64,000 nucleotides of DNA from JAKOUY01 sp037045185. Its GTDB lineage: Bacteria; Actinomycetota; Acidimicrobiia; Acidimicrobiales; Ilumatobacteraceae. The stretch spans positions 372,001 to 436,000 of the forward strand of contig JBAOHQ010000004.1 in the NCBI GenBank assembly GCA_037045185.1, read 5' to 3'. The translations under genes and the position numbers were made by a program. Positions within the stretch are counted from its first letter, which is position 1; each line of letters begins with the position of its first letter. A model generated the notes under the pieces. The model was given only the letters and a program-made list of their open reading frames with translations, was not told where the DNA came from and ran no database searches. This document shows, piece by piece, positions 36,252 to 44,401 of the stretch.

Positions 36252-38024
36252 TCAGGACTCGCGGATGATGCCCGACAGGACCAGCGACTCCCGGTAGAAG
36301 GCGTTGTTCTCCGCCAGCCGGCTCGGCGTGTCGAAGCCCTTCATCACCCCGTGCTGGATGACCATGATCCGGTCACAGATCTCCAGGGTGGACATCCGGT
36401 GGGCCACGATCATCACCGTCACCTTGCCGCGCAGTGACGCCAGGGTGTCTCGGATCAACGACTCGGAGTGCACGTCCAGCGAGGATGTCGGCTCGTCCAT
36501 GATCAGCACCTGGGGGCGGGCCGCCAACCCTCTGGCGATCGACACCCGCTGGCGCTGCCCTCCCGACAGCTTGGCCCCGCGGGGCCCGACATCGGTGCGC
36601 AGACCGTCGGGCATGGCCTGCACCTCCGGCCACAGGTTGGCGGCACGGATGGCTGCCTCGACGTCCGCATCGGTCAGCTGCGGCCGCAGGAACCGCACAC
36701 TGTCGACGAGTTGGCCACCAAGCAGCAGGGGCTCCTGCGGGACGAACGAGCTCAGCGATGTCCACGCGGCTCGGTCGATCTTGCCGAGCGGGACGCCGTC
36801 CACCAGTACGTCGCCGGCGTCGGGTGAGCGCAAGCCGAGCAGCAGTTGGACCATGGTGCTCTTGCCGCTCCCCGACGGCCCGATGACGCCGATGATCTCG
36901 CCCTTGGCAATGGAGAACGACACGTCGTGCAGCACCGGCCGGTCCGGCTGATAGCCGAAGCTCACGTGGTCGAAGCGCAGTTCGCCCACGGACTCGATGA
37001 CCTCGCCACCGGTGGGCATGGCCTCGGAGCGGAACTCGTCCAGTGCCGCGTCGAGGATCTCGAGCGAAGGAAGCGAAGTGGCCAACCCGCCGGCGGCGAT
37101 CTGCAACGACTGGCCGTAGCTCAGCGAGCGCATCATGACCAGCAGGACCGCGGCGACGCTGTCGAGCGAGGTCGTCTTGGCCACGGTGGCGATGCCGAGC
37201 GCGGCCACCAGCGATCCGTAGGCGAGGAACACGTACGAGGGGCCCAGCGTGCTGGACAGGAACTGCGACCGTCGCCAGGGGACGATCGCCCGATCGACCG
37301 CATCGTCGAACAGCCTGCCGAACTGCGGGCCGACGCCGAAGGCGTGCATCTCCTGGCCCATCGACGCCAGTTCGGAGGTCTCGGAGACGAACACCAGATT
37401 GGCCTGGGCGTTGCGCTTGGCGCGGCGCCGGACACGCGCCCGCAGCGGCGCCAGGACCGAGCTGAGGCCCACCAGGGCGACCAGGACGGCTGCGCTGGCG
37501 ACCGGGTTGATTGCCAGCGACATGAGCAGGAGCGCGGCCAGGTTCAACCCGTAGGAGCGCATCATGTTGTGCGAGGCGACGACGGTGATGGCCGAGCCGA
37601 CGAACCCGGTGATCAACTCCTGGAAGCGCCCGGGAGGCATCGCCTGCAACGTCGGCCACTTGGCACGAACGTACGCATCGGCCAACGCTTTGCGTTGGGT
37701 GGCCGAGACGTAGGCGGCGGCGTCGCTCTGGGCGCGGATGCCGAGCAGGTTCAACGCGTAGCGGGTCGTGAGGAACAGCAGCGCCAGCAGTACGGCCACG
37801 CCGACCTGGACGGTGTGGGCGCCGAAGAGGCCGACTCGATCGGCACCCTTGGCCACCGCCAGCGCCGTGCGGCTGATCATGACCAGCAGCAGCGCCTCGG
37901 AGATACCGCCGAGGAACGCGGTGACGACCACCACGTTGAGCAGCCCACGCTTGGGACCCACCAGACGGCGGACGGCGTCGCGCGTCTCGCGGCGCGTTGC
38001 ACTGCCTGGCAGCCTCTTCAGCAC
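36252..38024 (-). CDS. ABC transporter, fused permease and ATPase (PglK/MsbA-like)
   Basis: A 590-residue half-transporter. About six helices in the first 320 residues are followed by an ATPase with Walker A IGPSGSGKSTMVQL, signature LSGGQRQRVSIARGL, Walker B VLIMDEPTSSLD and the H-loop IVAHRMS. Its place among oligosaccharide genes suggests a lipid-linked oligosaccharide flippase, although drug-exporter relatives look alike. GTG 38024 follows a TACCGT box by 6 nt. Confidence 0.9.
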   Translation of the reverse strand: MLKRLPGSATRRETRDAVRRLVGPKRGLLNVVVVTAFLGGISEALLLVMISRTALAVAKGADRVGLFGAHTVQVGVAVLLALLFLTTRYALNLLGIRAQSDAAAYVSATQRKALADAYVRAKWPTLQAMPPGRFQELITGFVGSAITVVASHNMMRSYGLNLAALLLMSLAINPVASAAVLVALVGLSSVLAPLRARVRRRAKRNAQANLVFVSETSELASMGQEMHAFGVGPQFGRLFDDAVDRAIVPWRRSQFLSSTLGPSYVFLAYGSLVAALGIATVAKTTSLDSVAAVLLVMMRSLSYGQSLQIAAGGLATSLPSLEILDAALDEFRSEAMPTGGEVIESVGELRFDHVSFGYQPDRPVLHDVSFSIAKGEIIGVIGPSGSGKSTMVQLLLGLRSPDAGDVLVDGVPLGKIDRAAWTSLSSFVPQEPLLLGGQLVDSVRFLRPQLTDADVEAAIRAANLWPEVQAMPDGLRTDVGPRGAKLSGGQRQRVSIARGLAARPQVLIMDEPTSSLDVHSESLIRDTLASLRGKVTVMIVAHRMSTLEICDRIMVIQHGVMKGFDTPSRLAENNAFYRESLVLSGIIRES

Positions 38025-38030
38025 GCCCCC

Positions 38031-38036
38031 ACGGTA
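38031..38036 (-). promoter_or_regulatory. -10 box for the ABC transporter gene
   Basis: TACCGT on the minus strand, 6 nt before the GTG at 38024. Confidence 0.45.
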
Positions 38037-38076
38037 GCGGCGGGCAGGGTCACGCTGGCGGGAGCGTGGGCCAGGC

Positions 38077-38763
38077 TCACCGCCGGCGGCGCGACGCAGG
38101 CATCCTGTGCGCCAGTTCCCCCACCGTCAGGATGAGCGCCAGCGCGAGCGACGCCGACACCGTTGCCCACAGCATCGCCGAGCGCACAGCGCCACGCACC
38201 GGGGGGCGCAGCGCCCCGGTCCGGGCGACGATCAGCGCGGCCACACCTCCCGCGCCCGTGACCACCCAGCGCAACAGCAGTGGGGCGCGGCGAAGTTCCG
38301 GCACGACGAACAGCATCGCCGGGCCGAGCACCAACCCCCAGGCCCCGAACCACGTCCCGATCACGGCTCGCCCCTGACCGGATGCGCCGAACAGCCCTGC
38401 CCACAGGATCAATGTGGCCAGACCGAGGTGGGCGAGCCACGGCAGCGAACGTCCCCAGACGACCTCGAACACCAGCGCGGCTGCCACCCATGCCGCCACC
38501 GGGGGGATCTGGTCCGTTTCGGGCACGCACCCGTACACCGCGGCCAGCCACCCGGCGAGGGCGATGGGCACGAATCCAGGGGTGTGCAGCAGCACCCGCA
38601 GCGGCGAGAGCGACCAACCGATGACGGCGGCGACCACCACGGTGCCGACCACCGGCCACCACGGCCGACCCTCCGCCGGCGGGATCTCCAACACCCTCCA
38701 GGCAACCGTGGCGCCGGCGGCGCCACCGGCCAGCGCCCGCCCGAGCGGGTTCAGCCGGCGCAT
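38077..38763 (-). CDS. small multispanning membrane protein of unknown function
   Basis: A 228-residue protein with about seven hydrophobic helices (for example LAHLGLATLILWAGLFGA) and no recognised motif. The ATG at 38763 overlaps the aminotransferase stop by 13 bp, so it is translated from the same message. It may be a membrane component of the polysaccharide pathway. The frame is open upstream to 39207, but that part is antisense-like shadow inside the aminotransferase gene. Confidence 0.6.
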   Translation of the reverse strand: MRRLNPLGRALAGGAAGATVAWRVLEIPPAEGRPWWPVVGTVVVAAVIGWSLSPLRVLLHTPGFVPIALAGWLAAVYGCVPETDQIPPVAAWVAAALVFEVVWGRSLPWLAHLGLATLILWAGLFGASGQGRAVIGTWFGAWGLVLGPAMLFVVPELRRAPLLLRWVVTGAGGVAALIVARTGALRPPVRGAVRSAMLWATVSASLALALILTVGELAHRMPASRRRR

Positions 38764-39884
38764 GTCTCCACGATCACCGCACAGATCCGTTCGATGTCGT
38801 CGACGCCGATGTGCCGGCCGGTGGGCAAGGAGATCGCCGTGGCGAAGTGGTGGGCGGCGACGGCGCCACCGATCACCGGATGACCGGCGAACACCGGCTG
38901 GAGGTGCATCGGCTTGAACCCGTGACGAGCCTCGATCCCCTGGCTGGAGAGACGCTCCACCAGCACGCTGGGAGTGACCCCGGCGCGGTCGATCTGCACC
39001 GTGGTCAGCCAGTGGTTTGGCTGGCTGCCGGCCCCGGCCTCCTGGAACGTGACACCCTCCAGGCCGCCGAGCCGGGAGACGTACGCTGCCCGCACCTCCC
39101 GACGGGCGGCGATGCGCTCGGCCAGCGTGCGCAACTGGCCGCGTCCCACCGCTGCATTGAGGCTGCCCATCCGGTAGTTGAAGCCGATGTCGGCGTGTTC
39201 GTACCAAGCCACCGGCTGGCGCGCCTGGGTGGACAGGTAGCGGGCCCGTTCGACGAGGTCGCCGTCATCGCTGACCAGCGCGCCACCGCCGCCGGTGGTG
39301 ACGATCTTGTTGCCGTTGAACGACAGCACCGCGGCCACCCCGTACCCGCCTCCGGTGTTGGCCGAACGGCGAGCGCCCAGCGACTCGGCGGCGTCCTCGA
39401 TCAACGGCACCCCGTACTGGGCGCAGACGTCGGCCAGAGCATCCCCGTCGGCCATCGCCCCGTACAGGTCCACGGCGACGACGGCGGCGGGGAGATCCCC
39501 CCGTGCGGCACGGCGCTTCAGTTCGCCACCAAGCAGGGCGACGTCGATCTGCCACGTCAGCGGATCGGCATCCACGAAGCAGGGGCGGGCGCCCACGTAG
39601 GTGGCGGCAAACGCGCTGGCGCCGAAGGTGAGGTCGCTGACCAACACGTCGTCGCCGGCGCGCACACCCACGCCGAGCAGGGCCAGGTGCAGCGCTGCGG
39701 TGCCGCTGGAGAGCACCACACAGTGAGCTCTGCCGGTGGCCTCGCACAGCTCCGCCTCGAACGCCGCGAGCTCGGGGCCGGCGGGGGTCACCCAGCCGGA
39801 GTCGAAGGCCGCCAGCAGCATCGCCCGCTCGATCTCGCCGGCGTCCGGTGGTGACAGGAGGATCCGCCGGCCGGTGCTGGTCAC
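38751..39884 (-). CDS. DegT/DnrJ/EryC1/StrS family sugar aminotransferase (PglE-like)
   Basis: A 377-residue PLP enzyme. Motifs are VLSSGTAALHLALLGVGV, DLTFGASAFAATYVGARP, LIEDAAESLGA and the Schiff-base Lys in SFNGNKIVTTGGGG, ending with substrate residues in FNYRMGSLNAAVG. PglE/PseC-type members aminate the 4-keto group made by CapD/PglF-type dehydratases. It is divergent from UDP-glucose dehydrogenase and starts with GTG at 39884. Confidence 0.92.
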   Translation of the reverse strand: MTSTGRRILLSPPDAGEIERAMLLAAFDSGWVTPAGPELAAFEAELCEATGRAHCVVLSSGTAALHLALLGVGVRAGDDVLVSDLTFGASAFAATYVGARPCFVDADPLTWQIDVALLGGELKRRAARGDLPAAVVAVDLYGAMADGDALADVCAQYGVPLIEDAAESLGARRSANTGGGYGVAAVLSFNGNKIVTTGGGGALVSDDGDLVERARYLSTQARQPVAWYEHADIGFNYRMGSLNAAVGRGQLRTLAERIAARREVRAAYVSRLGGLEGVTFQEAGAGSQPNHWLTTVQIDRAGVTPSVLVERLSSQGIEARHGFKPMHLQPVFAGHPVIGGAVAAHHFATAISLPTGRHIGVDDIERICAVIVETCAG

Positions 39885-39909
39885 CGGGCCAGTGTGCCAG
39901 GACCGGCAG

Positions 39910-39915
39910 TACGAT
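39910..39915 (+). promoter_or_regulatory. -10 box for the UDP-glucose dehydrogenase unit
   Basis: TACGAT, 7 nt before the ATG at 39923. It supports ATG 39923 over 39914 as the start. Confidence 0.4.
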
Positions 39916-39922
39916 GGTGCGA

Positions 39923-41191
39923 ATGGTGCATGTGGGCGTCGTGGGCGCTGGCTATGTCGGGCTCACCACGGCGGCGTGCCTGGCCTCGCTCGGCCACGAC
40001 GTGGTCTGCGCCGATATCGACGAGGCTCGCGTCGAACGGCTGCGCCGCGGCGACGTCCCGTTCCACGAGCCGGGGCTTGCGGCCCTGCTCAGCAAGGCGC
40101 TCGCCAGCGGCCGGCTGCGCTTCGTGCTCGGCGCCGCGGCCGCCGCCGAGAACCGCCAGGTGGTGTTCCTGTGCGTGGCCACCCCGCAGGGAGACGACGG
40201 CAATCACGACCTGACGTTCATCGACGCCGCCACCGACGACATCGCCCAGGCGTTGGCGCCGAACACGGTGGTGGTCACGAAGTCGACCGTCCCGATCGGT
40301 ACGGCCCAGCGAATCACCCAACGCCTCGGGCGTGGCGACGTGTACGTGGCAGCGAACCCCGAGTTCCTCGCCGAGGGCACCGCGGTGAGCGATTTCATGT
40401 CGCCGTCACGCATCATCGTCGGCAGTGAGAACCGTGACGCGGCGTGGCTGGTCGCCTCGCTGTACGGGCACATCTCGGCGCCGGTCGTGGTCACCGACTC
40501 GGCGTCGGCCGAGCTGATCAAGCTGGCTTCGAACGCCTTCCTGGCCACCAAGCTGAGCTTCGTCAACACCGTCTCGGCGGTCTGCGAGCAGATCGGCGCC
40601 AACGTCAACGACGTCGCCGGGGCCATGGGCCTTGACCCGCGCATCGGGTCCCGCTACCTGCACGCCGGGCCGGGGTGGGGCGGAAGCTGCCTGCCCAAGG
40701 ACACCAGGGCGCTGGTTCACGCCGCGGCGCAGGTGGGTGTGGACTTCGGTGTCGTCGCTGCGGCGATTTCGGCCAACGACACCCAGCTGCAGCGAATCGC
40801 CGACAAGATCATCGCCGCCGCCGCCGGTGGCACGGTGGGTGTGTGGGGCCTGACGTTCAAGGCCAACACCGACGACCTTCGGGACTCGCCATCGCTGACC
40901 ATCGTGGACCGCGTGCTCGCCAGCGGCGCCGCAGTCACCGCCTTCGATCCGGCCATCAGCGCGGCGCATCCGCTCATCCCCCACCAGGTCCAGATCGTCG
41001 GCAGTGCCCTCACTGCGGCGACGGGGGCAAGCTGTCTGGCCGTCCTGACGGAATGGGACGACTTCCGCTGGATCCCACCCGCCGAGGTCGCCGCGGTGAT
41101 GGACGGCCGCACGGTGGTCGATGGCCGTGATCTGCTGAACGCGGCCGACTGGAGCGCCGCCGGGTTCACCGTCCGGGGCATCGGGAGCTGA
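39923..41191 (+). CDS. ugd: UDP-glucose 6-dehydrogenase
   Basis: A 422-residue UDP-glucose/GDP-mannose dehydrogenase. It has the NAD motif VGVVGAGYVGLTTAACLA, STVPIGTA, NPEFLAEGTAV and the catalytic Cys in PGWGGSCLPKDT, then VGVWGLTFKANTDDLRDS. The product is UDP-glucuronate (or a related uronate), a building block for acidic polysaccharides that the asparagine-synthase-like enzyme could amidate. It is first in a unit with a deacetylase and a GT4 gene. Confidence 0.93.
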   Translation: MVHVGVVGAGYVGLTTAACLASLGHDVVCADIDEARVERLRRGDVPFHEPGLAALLSKALASGRLRFVLGAAAAAENRQVVFLCVATPQGDDGNHDLTFIDAATDDIAQALAPNTVVVTKSTVPIGTAQRITQRLGRGDVYVAANPEFLAEGTAVSDFMSPSRIIVGSENRDAAWLVASLYGHISAPVVVTDSASAELIKLASNAFLATKLSFVNTVSAVCEQIGANVNDVAGAMGLDPRIGSRYLHAGPGWGGSCLPKDTRALVHAAAQVGVDFGVVAAAISANDTQLQRIADKIIAAAAGGTVGVWGLTFKANTDDLRDSPSLTIVDRVLASGAAVTAFDPAISAAHPLIPHQVQIVGSALTAATGASCLAVLTEWDDFRWIPPAEVAAVMDGRTVVDGRDLLNAADWSAAGFTVRGIGS

Positions 41192-41201
41192 GCTGAGCCT
41201 G

Positions 41202-41993
41202 TTGCGCGGCGCGGTCCGCCGAGCCAGCGGCGCGCTCGACCGCCTCGTCCCCCGCGGCAACGGGATCACCGTGCTGATCTACCACCGCGTCGGCGGCGGT
41301 ACGGACAGCTCGGTCGATCTGCCCACCGCGGAGTTCGCCGAGCAGATGGCCCACCTGTCGTCGCGTCATCGGGTCCTCTCCCTGGACGACGCCACAGCCG
41401 CGCTCGCCCGCGGCGTGGCGGCGCCCGCGGTCGTGGTCACCTTCGACGACGGCACCACCGACTTCGCCGACAACGCGCTGCCCGTCCTGGTGGATCATCG
41501 GGTACCGGCCACGCTCTACGCAGCGACGCACTTCATCGACCAACGCATCCCGTTCCCCTGGGGCGCGCCGCCGGCCAACTGGCCACAGCTTGCCGAGGCC
41601 GTTGCCAGCGGCCGGGTCACCGTTGGATCGCACAGCCACCGGCACCTGCTGTTCGACCGGATCGACTGGTCCGCGGCAAGCGACGAGGTCACCCGTTCCA
41701 TCGACTCGATCCAGCGACACCTCGGCGCGGTTCCGGCGCACTTCGCCTACCCGAAGGCCATCCCTCCCGCCCCCGCCACCGAGGTGGTCGTGCGCTCGTC
41801 GTTCGCCAGCGCGGCCCTGGCCGGCTGCGGCGCCAACGGTCCCGGCGCGGATCTCCATCGGTTGCGGCGGACGCCCGTCCAGCGCGGCCTCACCCTCGAT
41901 CGGTTCGAGGCGTTGTGCACCGGCGCGGGCCGCTTCGAAGGGCTCGTCCGGGAGCGAACCGCCCGCTGGCGCTACCGCGGGGCGACGGCATGA
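41202..41993 (+). CDS. polysaccharide deacetylase family protein
   Basis: A 263-residue NodB-fold protein: ITVLIYHRVGGG, the metal site VVVTFDDGTTDFAD, and the His pair in VGSHSHRHLLF. The C-terminus is shorter than in many family members. Start choice is weak: TTG 41202 is the first standard start, but CTG 41193 has GGGAG 5 nt upstream and would add SLL. It overlaps the following GT4 gene by 4 bp (ATGA). Confidence 0.83.
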   Translation: MRGAVRRASGALDRLVPRGNGITVLIYHRVGGGTDSSVDLPTAEFAEQMAHLSSRHRVLSLDDATAALARGVAAPAVVVTFDDGTTDFADNALPVLVDHRVPATLYAATHFIDQRIPFPWGAPPANWPQLAEAVASGRVTVGSHSHRHLLFDRIDWSAASDEVTRSIDSIQRHLGAVPAHFAYPKAIPPAPATEVVVRSSFASAALAGCGANGPGADLHRLRRTPVQRGLTLDRFEALCTGAGRFEGLVRERTARWRYRGATA

Positions 41994-43162
41994 CCCATCG
42001 CCCGGTCGTGGTGCACGTCACCACCACGGACATGAGCCTCGACTGGCTGCTCGGACCGCAGCTGCAAGCCTTCGCCGATGCCGGGTACCGGGTCATCGGG
42101 ATGTCGGCGCCCGGACCGCACGTCGACCACCTCCGTGAGCAGGGGGTCGAGCACGTCGCCCTCAGCGGGTTCACCCGTTCACGGCGAGCGCTGGATGACG
42201 TGCGCGCCTTCTGGCAACTGGTTGCCGCGCTGCGCCGGGTGCGCCCGGACATCGTGCACACCCACAACCCCAAGCCGGGTGTGCTCGGGCGGATCGCTGG
42301 CCGCCTGTGCCGGGTCCCGTTGGTGGTCAACACCCAGCACGGCCTGTACGCCCAGCCCACCGATCGACGCCGGCGGCGCTGGCCGGTCTATGCCGCCGAA
42401 CGGATCGCCGCGGCGTTCAGCCATGTCGAACTCGTCCAGAGCCCTGAGGACGTGGACACCCTGATCCACCGCCTGCACGTGCCGGTGGGCAAGGTCGTCT
42501 GGTTGGGCAACGGCATCGACCTCGACCGCTTCTCCCCCGCAACGATCCCGCCCGCCGAACGCGCCGCCCTGCGCCACGAGTGGCAGGCAACCGACGACGA
42601 CCTCGTCGTGGGTGTGGTGGGACGGCTCGTCGCCGAGAAGGGCATCGCCGAGATCTGCGCCGCTGCGGCTCGGCTCACCCATCATCGGCCTCGCCTGCGG
42701 ATGGTCGTGATCGGGCCGGCCGACGACGACAAGGAGGACGCGGTGGCCGACGACCTCGTCGAGGCAGCCGGGCGCGACGGCGTGGTCTTCACCGGGCGGC
42801 GCGACGACATGCCCCGGTGCTACGCGGCGATGGACTTGTTCGTGACGGCGAGCTGGCGCGAAGGGTTTCCGCGGGCGGCGATGGAGGCCGCGGCGATGGG
42901 GCTGCCCATCGTCGCCACCGACGTGCGCGGCAATCGCCAGGTGGTGGACGACGGGGTCACCGGGGTGCTGGTCCCGGTGCGTGATCCCGACGCACTGGCA
43001 GCGGCGATCGTCTCGTTGGCTGATCGCCCGGACACCCGGCGCTCGATGTCGGCCGCGGCGGTGGCGCTCGCGGCGCGCGAGTTCGGCCAGCAGCGGGTCA
43101 TCGACCGTACGCTGGACACCTACCGGCGGCTCAACGACGCTCGGGGAGTTCACTCATCGTGA
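41990..43162 (+). CDS. glycosyltransferase family 4
   Basis: A 390-residue GT-B enzyme: VVVHVTTTDMSLDWLLGPQL, IVHTHNPKPGVLGRIAGRL, VVGVVGRLVAEKGIAEI and the donor site MDLFVTASWREGFPRAAMEA. The TTDMSL and HTHNPKPG patterns resemble glycosyltransferases that act early on undecaprenyl-linked sugars (PglA-type). It is coupled to the upstream deacetylase and converges with the sugar-phosphate transferase gene, overlapping by 32 bp. Confidence 0.88.
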   Translation: MTHRPVVVHVTTTDMSLDWLLGPQLQAFADAGYRVIGMSAPGPHVDHLREQGVEHVALSGFTRSRRALDDVRAFWQLVAALRRVRPDIVHTHNPKPGVLGRIAGRLCRVPLVVNTQHGLYAQPTDRRRRRWPVYAAERIAAAFSHVELVQSPEDVDTLIHRLHVPVGKVVWLGNGIDLDRFSPATIPPAERAALRHEWQATDDDLVVGVVGRLVAEKGIAEICAAAARLTHHRPRLRMVVIGPADDDKEDAVADDLVEAAGRDGVVFTGRRDDMPRCYAAMDLFVTASWREGFPRAAMEAAAMGLPIVATDVRGNRQVVDDGVTGVLVPVRDPDALAAAIVSLADRPDTRRSMSAAAVALAAREFGQQRVIDRTLDTYRRLNDARGVHSS

Positions 43163-43742
43163 CGGCGCCGGGTTGGCTGATGCCACGTCGGCGAAGCACC
43201 AGCGGGACGGTCTGCGCCATGATCCGCACGTCGCCCAGCAGCGATCGGTTCTCCACGTAGCGCACGTCCCAGGCGAGGCGCTCGTCCCAGGTGGTGTCGT
43301 TGCGCCCGTTGATCACGGCCAGCCCGGTGATCCCCGGCTTGACCTCCAGGCGGCGGCGCTCCGCCGCGGTGTACCTGGTCAGGTAGCCGACCGGCAACGG
43401 CCGCGGCCCCACCAGGGTGATGTCACCGCGGATCAGGTTCACCAGCGAGGGCAGCTCGTCGATGCTGGTCGAGCGCAGGAACCGCCCGAGACTGGTCAGC
43501 CGCTCGCCGTCGTACTGCGGACCCTCCCGACCGGGGACCGGGTGGCGCATCGTGCGCAGCTTCAGCACGTCGAAGGGCCTCCCACCAAGCCCGCTGCGCC
43601 GCTGGCGGAACAGGACGCCTCGCCCCATCGTCAGGCGGATCGCCACTGCCGCTGCGGCCAGCACCGGCGCGGTGACGGTCAGACCCACCAGGCCGGCGAC
43701 CACGTCGGCGCCTCGGCGAACCGCCTCGGCGATGCGGCTCAC
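43131..43742 (-). CDS. bacterial sugar transferase (PglC-like phosphoglycosyl transferase)
   Basis: A 203-residue monotopic phosphoglycosyl transferase that would load the first sugar-1-phosphate onto undecaprenyl phosphate. It has a single re-entrant helix (VVAGLVGLTVTAPVLAAAAV), then VLFRQRRSGLGGRPFDVLKL, the catalytic Asp-Glu in STSIDELPSLVNLIRGDITL (S-I-D-E-L-P) and VGPRPLPVGYL. The length matches small PglC-type rather than WbaP-type enzymes. It overlaps the acetyltransferase gene by 4 bp, as pglC-pglD pairs often do. Confidence 0.93.
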   Translation of the reverse strand: MSRIAEAVRRGADVVAGLVGLTVTAPVLAAAAVAIRLTMGRGVLFRQRRSGLGGRPFDVLKLRTMRHPVPGREGPQYDGERLTSLGRFLRSTSIDELPSLVNLIRGDITLVGPRPLPVGYLTRYTAAERRRLEVKPGITGLAVINGRNDTTWDERLAWDVRYVENRSLLGDVRIMAQTVPLVLRRRGISQPGAVTMSELPERR

Positions 43743-44371
43743 GGGCGGCGGACCCGCGCCGGGATGCCCACCACCACTGCCCCGTCCGGGACGTCGGCGG
43801 TCACCACCGCCCCGGCCCCGACGACGACATCCGCTCCGATCCGCAGTCCGGGAAGTACCCGCGAACCGATCCCGACCAGCGTTCTGGGGCCGACGCCGAC
43901 GTTGCCGGCAATGGCGGCGCCGGGAGCGATGTGCGCGAAGTCGCCGATCTCGCAGTCGTGATCGATCGAGGCATTGGTGTTGACGATGGCGCCCGTGCCG
44001 ATGGTCGTGGCGGCGTTGACCACGGCGCCGGGAAGCAGTGCTGCGCCGGGCCCGATGGCGGCCGAGCGCGACGGCATGGCGAAGCGGCTCACGCAGGCGC
44101 GCAACTCGCCGCCGGCGCCCACCCAGCGGGCGGCCGCGCCGGCGCGCGCCACGTTGTCGCCGATCGCCACATGGGCGTGGCGAAGCGAATGGGCGCCCAT
44201 CAACGCGCCCACGTCGTCATCGGTTCCGAGCATCGGGATCAGCAGATCCGGCACGCCGGTTCCATCACGGCTGACGGCGCCGATCACGAGGTGGTCCGGG
44301 TCGTCCGCCAGCGCCTCCAGGCACACCCGGGCGTGCCCGCCGGCGCCGATCAGGAGCACGCGGAACTGCAC
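43739..44371 (-). CDS. sugar O/N-acetyltransferase, NeuD/PglD family
   Basis: A 210-residue protein with the N-terminal LLIGAGGHARVCLEAL fold and a left-handed beta-helix of hexapeptide repeats (IGPGAALLPGAVV to VGAGAVVTADVPDGAVVVG), the arrangement in PglD. The likely catalytic His is in NTNASIDHDCEIGDFAHI. It would acetylate a 4-amino sugar made by the aminotransferase at 38751. GTG 44371 follows a TACTGT box by 6 nt. Confidence 0.9.
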   Translation of the reverse strand: MQFRVLLIGAGGHARVCLEALADDPDHLVIGAVSRDGTGVPDLLIPMLGTDDDVGALMGAHSLRHAHVAIGDNVARAGAAARWVGAGGELRACVSRFAMPSRSAAIGPGAALLPGAVVNAATTIGTGAIVNTNASIDHDCEIGDFAHIAPGAAIAGNVGVGPRTLVGIGSRVLPGLRIGADVVVGAGAVVTADVPDGAVVVGIPARVRRP

Positions 44372-44377
44372 GGAGTG

Positions 44378-44383
44378 ACAGTA
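44378..44383 (-). promoter_or_regulatory. -10 box for the PglD/PglC-like pair
   Basis: TACTGT on the minus strand, 6 nt before the GTG at 44371. Confidence 0.45.
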
Positions 44384-44401
44384 CCGCGAGCGGCGGGAAC
44401 C

